64,000 bases of DNA from Lautropia sp. SCN 69-89 (GTDB taxonomy: Bacteria; Pseudomonadota; Gammaproteobacteria; Burkholderiales; Burkholderiaceae_E): assembly GCA_001724855.1 (NCBI GenBank), contig MEED01000027.1, positions 113,864 through 177,863 of the forward strand. The letters run 5' to 3'. The translations under genes and the position numbers were made by a program. The notes under the pieces were generated by a model. The model made no database searches. It was not told the DNA's origin and saw only the letters and a program-made list of their open reading frames with translations. Below are positions 59,773 through 64,000 of the stretch, piece by piece; positions within the stretch are counted from its first letter, which is position 1; each line of letters starts with the position of its first letter.

Positions 59773-60489
59773 CTACCTGGCCGGTGGCGGTAGCGGCGAA
59801 CGCAGAATAGTGGGACCTCGCTGCAACCTCAAGAGGACGGTTCGGGCTTCGCCGAACCCCGGAAATGCCTCCGTCAAGAGCTTGCGCGCCCGCTCTTCGT
59901 CGTTCGTCACGCGCATGTCGTCGGTACGGATGGCGTTCATTATCCGTCCGCCGAGAAGCAACTGACTGCTCTCGCCGCCAATTCGCAGCGTCCCCACGTA
60001 GACGAGCCTGGCATCTGGGGGAATGTCCATCCGCCAACGAGGAGCGCTCGCGAGACTTCGCTCATAGGTCAGAACGTCCGTGCGCCTGGGCGGGTAGACG
60101 GCGAGGTAATGGATGCCAGGCGGGATGACGAAATACGTCCAGCCGTCCTTGCGCGATTCGGGCGACAAGAACCGCAGAAGCGCCAGGCGCTTCGGTTCGC
60201 CGCCGGTCTCGAAAGATCCCAAGCCGAAACTGATGTTGTCGTCGACCAGCGAATGACTGAACGCTTCATACGGTTGCTGGTTCTCTACGGTACACACCAC
60301 CCTCAACAATGCAATGGCCTTCTCGCCGGCGGCGACGGCCGTCGTTTCCTTCCCGGCCGGCAAGCCGCTGGCGGCGCATCCGGCGAGGCTGGCGACAAAC
60401 ACGGAGACGCCCAGGACTCTCAGGAGACCGAGCGCCCTGCTGCGCCTGGCAACCCGTTCGCGGTATCGAGTCCCAGGAGATTGGTTCAT
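59773..60489 (-). CDS. Lipoprotein of unknown function
   Basis: 238 residues from the ATG that overlaps the stop of the preceding lipoprotein gene (ATGA). The N-region is basic and long (MNQSPGTRYRERVARRSRALGL), followed by a hydrophobic stretch and lipobox SLAGC at about 35-39. The mature part has beta-strand rich text (GWTYFVIPPGIHYLAVYPPRR, RMDIPPDARLVYVGTLRIGG). Not recognised. With its upstream partner it forms a two-gene lipoprotein operon. Confidence 0.75.
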   Translation of the reverse strand: MNQSPGTRYRERVARRSRALGLLRVLGVSVFVASLAGCAASGLPAGKETTAVAAGEKAIALLRVVCTVENQQPYEAFSHSLVDDNISFGLGSFETGGEPKRLALLRFLSPESRKDGWTYFVIPPGIHYLAVYPPRRTDVLTYERSLASAPRWRMDIPPDARLVYVGTLRIGGESSQLLLGGRIMNAIRTDDMRVTNDEERARKLLTEAFPGFGEARTVLLRLQRGPTILRSPLPPPAR

Positions 60490-60962
60490 CGCGAGTCGAT
60501 CCTGTCTCTGGTTGCCTCCCCACGATTCGCCTTGTCCGAATTGCGAATCCATTCCTTCAGGAAATCTCCATAGGTCTCGCGTGCGGGCCGCACTGCTCTC
60601 TCGAAACGCTGAACCCGGTCCTGGTCGTCGAATTGAATGAGCAGCATGTAATGCCTGGGAATATCCGCCACGCCTGCGGCGCCGGAATAGTAGGCGCCGA
60701 CCGCCCAGACCAGAATGCCTTGTCGCATCTCCCAGTTGTACGCAAAGAGGCGAGCCTCTTCCCAGATGACGTCGGGGTTGCCCAGCCGGGCCACGACCTC
60801 GCTTCGGGTTGTGGTGTTAGGGACAATGAAGGCCAATTGCTCCTCGGCGACCGGCTTCCCCGCCAGCACCTTGCGCTCCGCAGTAGGGATCGGAAGCAAT
60901 ACGCATCCGGCCTGCGAGATCAGTGCACAAACCACGAAGACGACCGTCACCCGCATGCCCAT
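60486..60962 (-). CDS. Lipoprotein with SmpA/BamE-like domain
   Basis: 158 residues with a lipoprotein signal (VTVVFVVCALISQAGC). The mature part has the SmpA/OmlA-like pattern: FIVPNTTTRSEVVARLGNPDVIWEEARLFAYNWEMRQG and a strand with LLIQFDDQDRVQRFERAV. True BamE acts in outer membrane protein assembly, but this protein is longer and its context differs, so BamE itself is unlikely. It is translationally coupled to the next lipoprotein gene. Confidence 0.78.
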   Translation of the reverse strand: MGMRVTVVFVVCALISQAGCVLLPIPTAERKVLAGKPVAEEQLAFIVPNTTTRSEVVARLGNPDVIWEEARLFAYNWEMRQGILVWAVGAYYSGAAGVADIPRHYMLLIQFDDQDRVQRFERAVRPARETYGDFLKEWIRNSDKANRGEATRDRIDSR

Positions 60963-60991
60963 CGACCGGGCTCCTTGGCCAATGCTCCGGT

Positions 60992-61729
60992 TCAGCGGGG
61001 GGCCGCGCAGCCGACCGTCCGCTGCAACCGGTTGTCGGCCGCCTCTCGAGCGTCGGCCATTGCCGGACTCGGCACCAGATCCGCGAAGCAGAATCCGTCG
61101 CGCTCCACGACCTCACCCACCGCCGCGCGCAGCGGCTCACTGAACATCGGCCCGGCGAGCACGCATGTGTGGAACTCGCCGTTCTCACCGCACGGGTCGA
61201 CGCCTTCGGGCAGTTCATCGAGGAATGCATGATCGAACCTGCGGCCGGCGAACGACTGCGAGAGCTTCTTCGGATCGACGCACGTGAGGACCGCCTCGAC
61301 ACCGGCGTCGACCATGCGCCGCGCGAGCGGCTCGGTCGCCTCGTGCCAGATCGGAAAGAGCGGCTCGAGACCGGAGCCTTCGAGCTGCTTGATCCGGTAC
61401 GCGCGGATGTCCTCCAGGAAGAGGTCTCCGAACGCCACGTGCGTTGCACCGCGCTTCAGCCCGTCTTCGATCGCTGCGCGCATCGCCCGCTCGTACACGT
61501 CGTTGGGACAGGGCCACGGGAGGGGGATGACTCGAAGCGGGAGCCCGACCGCGCGCGCCTGTGCCTCGACGATCGCGAGGCGAGTCGAGTGCATCGCGAC
61601 TCGCCCGTAAGTGGTATTGACGGTCGTCAGGAGGCCGACGACCTCGACGTCCGGATCGTTCCGGAGCATGTGCAAAGCCCAGGCACTGTCCTTGCCGGAA
61701 CTCCAGGAAAGCAGCACGCGGCGAGCCAT
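60992..61729 (-). CDS. ATP pyrophosphatase of the diphthine-ammonia ligase (Dph6/DUF71) family
   Basis: 245 residues from the ATG preceded by GGGAGGT. PP-loop for ATP: LSWSSGKDSAWALHML at the N-terminus; then STRLAIVEAQARAVGLPLRVIPLP, HVAFGDLFLEDIRAYR and the C-terminal DPCGENGEFHTCVLAGPMF, the signature of this family. Eukaryotic members amidate diphthine, which bacteria lack, so the bacterial substrate is unknown and may involve cobalamin or another cofactor. The gene is 30 bp upstream of the lipoprotein pair, on the same strand. Confidence 0.87.
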   Translation of the reverse strand: MARRVLLSWSSGKDSAWALHMLRNDPDVEVVGLLTTVNTTYGRVAMHSTRLAIVEAQARAVGLPLRVIPLPWPCPNDVYERAMRAAIEDGLKRGATHVAFGDLFLEDIRAYRIKQLEGSGLEPLFPIWHEATEPLARRMVDAGVEAVLTCVDPKKLSQSFAGRRFDHAFLDELPEGVDPCGENGEFHTCVLAGPMFSEPLRAAVGEVVERDGFCFADLVPSPAMADAREAADNRLQRTVGCAAPR

Positions 61730-61786
61730 CAGGCGACCTCCCGACAAGCGCGGTGAATCACGATCATCTACTCTATCGCGCGCGGC

Positions 61787-62200
61787 TCACGCCTTGCGGT
61801 CCTGGGCTCTATCTGGTTGCCCGACAAGGACAGGCATGATGGCAAAAAGCCCCAGCATCGCCAGGTACACGCTTCCGGAGACCCGGTCGCGGCTGGCGAC
61901 ATAGTCCGCAAGTGATCGTTCCTGCAGGACCACGGCCAGCACGAGTTCGGCAGCGAGCAACAGAACCAGCGCGAGCAACCCCGTGCCGAGGCGCGCGGGC
62001 ATGGAAGGTGGGACGGCGAAGCGCCTGACCACGAACCGGGCCGCAACCAGGACGACGACGAACATGAGTGGCATCTCGCCCAGTTCCGCAATGCGCTCGC
62101 CCAGGCGCGGCACGAGAAGGGTGACGCGAAGCGCCCCCAGCACGAAGCCGGCACCAAACACCAGCGCGAAGTAGGCCAGCCCGGCTCTGATCGCAGGCAC
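61787..62200 (-). CDS. Four-helix membrane protein of unknown function
   Basis: 137 residues from a GTG (VPAIRAGLAYFALVFGAGFVLG). Helices about 5-27, 41-60 (MPLMFVVVLVAARFVVRRF), 68-90 (GTGLLALVLLLAAELVLAVVL) and 105-125 (VYLAMLGLFAIMPVLV). Not recognised, although the pattern resembles small predicted membrane proteins found next to Dph6-like genes. The start is uncertain because no ATG is in frame close by. Confidence 0.65.
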   Translation of the reverse strand: MPAIRAGLAYFALVFGAGFVLGALRVTLLVPRLGERIAELGEMPLMFVVVLVAARFVVRRFAVPPSMPARLGTGLLALVLLLAAELVLAVVLQERSLADYVASRDRVSGSVYLAMLGLFAIMPVLVGQPDRAQDRKA

Positions 62201-62202
62201 TG

Positions 62203-62388
62203 TCAAGTCAGCACCGCGTCTATCGGCCTGCGTCCGCCAACACCAAGGAAGGTCGCAAACTGCGGCTTCAGCGCGGACACTTCCACCTGCTGATCGAGGA
62301 TTGCATTGCGGATACCGAGGGCGACCGACTGGCGTGCAAAGCGGCGCCGGGTTGAATGAATCGTTGGGCGACGCAAACCATCTCCGAG
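62203..62388 (-). other. Open stretch after the reductase gene, function unclear
   Basis: In the same frame as the downstream-lying end of the DHFR-like gene, an open reading continues past its stop (GLRRPTIHSTRRRFARQSVAL and on to RRPIDAVLT) to a TGA at 62203-62205. It has no start codon with a ribosome binding site and no family I recognise. It may be a remnant or a chance open frame. Confidence 0.3.
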
Positions 62389-62946
62389 TCAGCGCGCGCG
62401 CCGGTAGTGCATGGCAACCGCGCCGCAGCGGAGCGGCTTCGCCGAGACCAGATCGAGCCGTCGCGTGCCAGGGAGCCCGCTCTGGTACAGGGTCGGACCG
62501 TGGCCGGCGATCCTGGGGTGGACGAGGAACTTGTACTCGTCGATCAGATCCAGCCGGTCCAGCTCGGTCGCGAGCTTGCCGCTGCCGAGGAGCACGCCGG
62601 CCGGTGTCGCGTCCTTGAGGATCTGCACGCCCGAGCGCAGGTCGTCGGCGATGTGGTGGCTGTTGGTCCATGGGAAGTCCTTTCGCGTCGAGGACACCAC
62701 GTACTTCGGCTTGGCCTCCAGCTTGACCGCCCACTCGCGCATCGCCGGCGGTGCTTCCACGTCGCCGCGGGCGACCGCCGGCCAGTAGCTCTCCATCATC
62801 TCGTAGGTGACGCGGCCCCACAGCATCGCCCCGCCCTCGTCCATGAGGTGGGTGAAGAAGGCGTGGGTTCCGTCGTCGGCGATTCCTTCCCGGTGGTCGA
62901 CGCAGCCGTCCAGCGTGACGTTGATGCTGAAGGTCAAGAGTCCCAC
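62389..62946 (-). CDS. Dihydrofolate reductase/RibD C-terminal family protein
   Basis: 185-residue NADPH-dependent reductase-like protein. Visible motifs: FSINVTLDGCVDHREG, GGAMLWGRVTYEMMESYWP, TNSHHIADDLRSGVQILKD and VLLGSGKLATELDRLDLIDEYKFLVHP. It belongs to the RibD C-terminal group rather than classical FolA. A second member of the same family is the N-terminal half of the fusion at 56.9-58.0 kb, with low similarity between them. Confidence 0.87.
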   Translation of the reverse strand: MGLLTFSINVTLDGCVDHREGIADDGTHAFFTHLMDEGGAMLWGRVTYEMMESYWPAVARGDVEAPPAMREWAVKLEAKPKYVVSSTRKDFPWTNSHHIADDLRSGVQILKDATPAGVLLGSGKLATELDRLDLIDEYKFLVHPRIAGHGPTLYQSGLPGTRRLDLVSAKPLRCGAVAMHYRRAR

Positions 62947-63154
62947 GGTGTCCTCCGCTCGAGATACGCGACGAGCCGCTCGCCGGGTGGCTCCAGGGGC
63001 ACGAGCCCGATTCGCGAGGTGGTCACCGTGGGGCGCCTGACGTTTGAGCTGAGGCGCAGGCGCCGGGAAGGCGCTTGCCCCGCGAGGCGGATGATAAGAA
63101 CGTCCGCTTAGCGGGCCAAGTGCCTAGCCGGTGACTGTCGCCTCGAGCGAAAGG

Positions 63155-63832
63155 TTAGAAGGCACTAGGCAGTAGCCGGCGCAGAATGGATACAAACTGC
63201 TCCCAGCCCGTGACGAGCGTGACGATTGCGCTGGTAAACCCGATAGCGGCGACCAATCCAGCCACGACGCGATAGAAGCGGGAGGCAGCTACACGGGAGG
63301 CGATGGACCGCGGGATTTGGCCCGCCGAGGCCAAGAACCATAGCGGGGCTGCCAGCACGGAACGGATTCCAGAGGTTAGCCAGACTACTGGGTTCCAGAG
63401 GAAGGAAACAGCGTCACTGTGACGTTGCAGCAGTGACCCTTGGTGGCGTAGCAGCGCTTCGTCAATAAGGGCGTGGTACTCGCCAAGAAGGCTGCGAGAG
63501 AGCACATGGTCTGTCAGGCATTTCCTGAGTTCAGGAAGCACGTTGAGTACGACGGGGTAGTTGTGAATCATGTGGTTCGCGAATGGAGGTTTGAACGTCA
63601 TAAGACCTTGCGAACCCATCTGCAGCTGCATACGGTTGGCGTTCAGCGTAAGCCACTCATAGGCCCCGGCATCAGCTTGCTTGACGAAGGTGTGAACCCG
63701 ATCGCGATACTCGGCGGCAAATGCTAGCTCTGCAGCGAGGGCTCTCGCGGAACGGATCAGAACCACGATGCCAATCGCGCAAAACGCTGCCAGTGCGAGG
63801 AAGAACCAGACGCCTGGCGGGAGTGTCGGCAT
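63155..63832 (-). CDS. Membrane-anchored protein of unknown function
   Basis: 225 residues from the ATG giving MPTLPPGVWFFLALAAFCAIG. One helix near 8-27, a helical soluble part (FAAEYRDRVHTFVKQADAGAYEWLT), and two further hydrophobic segments near 147-160 and 190-212 (VVAGLVAAIGFTSAIVTLVTGW). Not recognised. Base composition is visibly lower in GC than the rest of the window, and the third positions are less biased, which suggests transfer from another source. It lies near a possible mobile-element edge at 63.9 kb. Confidence 0.6.
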   Translation of the reverse strand: MPTLPPGVWFFLALAAFCAIGIVVLIRSARALAAELAFAAEYRDRVHTFVKQADAGAYEWLTLNANRMQLQMGSQGLMTFKPPFANHMIHNYPVVLNVLPELRKCLTDHVLSRSLLGEYHALIDEALLRHQGSLLQRHSDAVSFLWNPVVWLTSGIRSVLAAPLWFLASAGQIPRSIASRVAASRFYRVVAGLVAAIGFTSAIVTLVTGWEQFVSILRRLLPSAF

Positions 63833-64000
63833 GTGCCTTCCTACGTTCGAGACAAGCGGGCGAAAGCGGCAGGTCGCCAAGCCCGTGCGGCGGAACATGG
63901 ACTAGCAGGCTGTTGAATTTCGCCGCGATGCGAGTGCGACGATCGGTTTAGCGAGCTTTCCGGATGAACTTTGACATCCAGATGGATCGATCCGTGCGAG

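Noticed and set aside
60486..60962. bamE of the outer membrane assembly machine
   Set aside because: The domain is similar, but the protein is longer than BamE and does not sit next to fur, where betaproteobacterial bamE is usually found.

Overview
The window reads as about 64 kb of chromosome from a GC-rich betaproteobacterium, most likely Burkholderiales. The grounds are the very high GC with G/C third codon positions, the order ntrY-ntrX-trkA next to rsmB-htpX-fmt-def, the divergent LysM-protein/dprA/topB block, and a complete gentisate-type aromatic acid cluster. This assignment is inference from gene content and order; no rRNA was seen. I found no tRNA or rRNA gene, CRISPR array, intact insertion sequence or prophage.

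Layout. 0-4.8 kb (minus strand): a TRAP transporter (dctP, dctQ, dctM) followed by an amidase that runs off the left edge. 5-14.1 kb (minus): a tightly overlapping housekeeping block def, fmt, htpX, rsmB, a DUF4390 gene, ntrY, a short ntrX-like regulator and trkA. 14.2-19.7 kb (plus): LysM protein, dprA and topB. 19.8-23.6 kb (plus): a MarR regulator, 3-hydroxybenzoate 6-hydroxylase, gentisate 1,2-dioxygenase and a fumarylpyruvate hydrolase-like protein, preceded by a clear sigma70-type promoter. 23.6-31 kb: ChaC-like enzyme, HNH nuclease, small membrane peptide, glycine-zipper lipoprotein, acetyltransferase, DUF2917, LysR regulator, thioredoxin chaperone, dienelactone hydrolase and an AMP-dependent acyl-CoA synthetase. 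31-40.2 kb (plus): an MdtABC/OprM-like efflux operon. 40.3-63.9 kb: a loose collection of accessory genes (exporters, small enzymes, methyltransferases, lipoproteins).

The most striking feature is that the right-hand two thirds carries many damaged genes. The second RND pump subunit and metY each lack a short conserved block and change frame. A DUF4345 gene has lost its middle. A TPR gene has a frameshift. A cupin and a DUF3175 gene are remnants. An RibD-like reductase and a VOC protein are fused over a surviving ribosome binding site. Most of these look like small deletions, so either the genome is eroding here or the assembly contains small deletion errors; reads would decide. The left-hand 35 kb shows no such lesion.

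No clearly new multi-gene system is visible. The best leads are the deletion pattern, the RibD-VOC fusion, the NtrX-like regulator without an AAA+ domain, the long palindrome before the gentisate cluster, and the in-frame tandem repeats in several enzymes.
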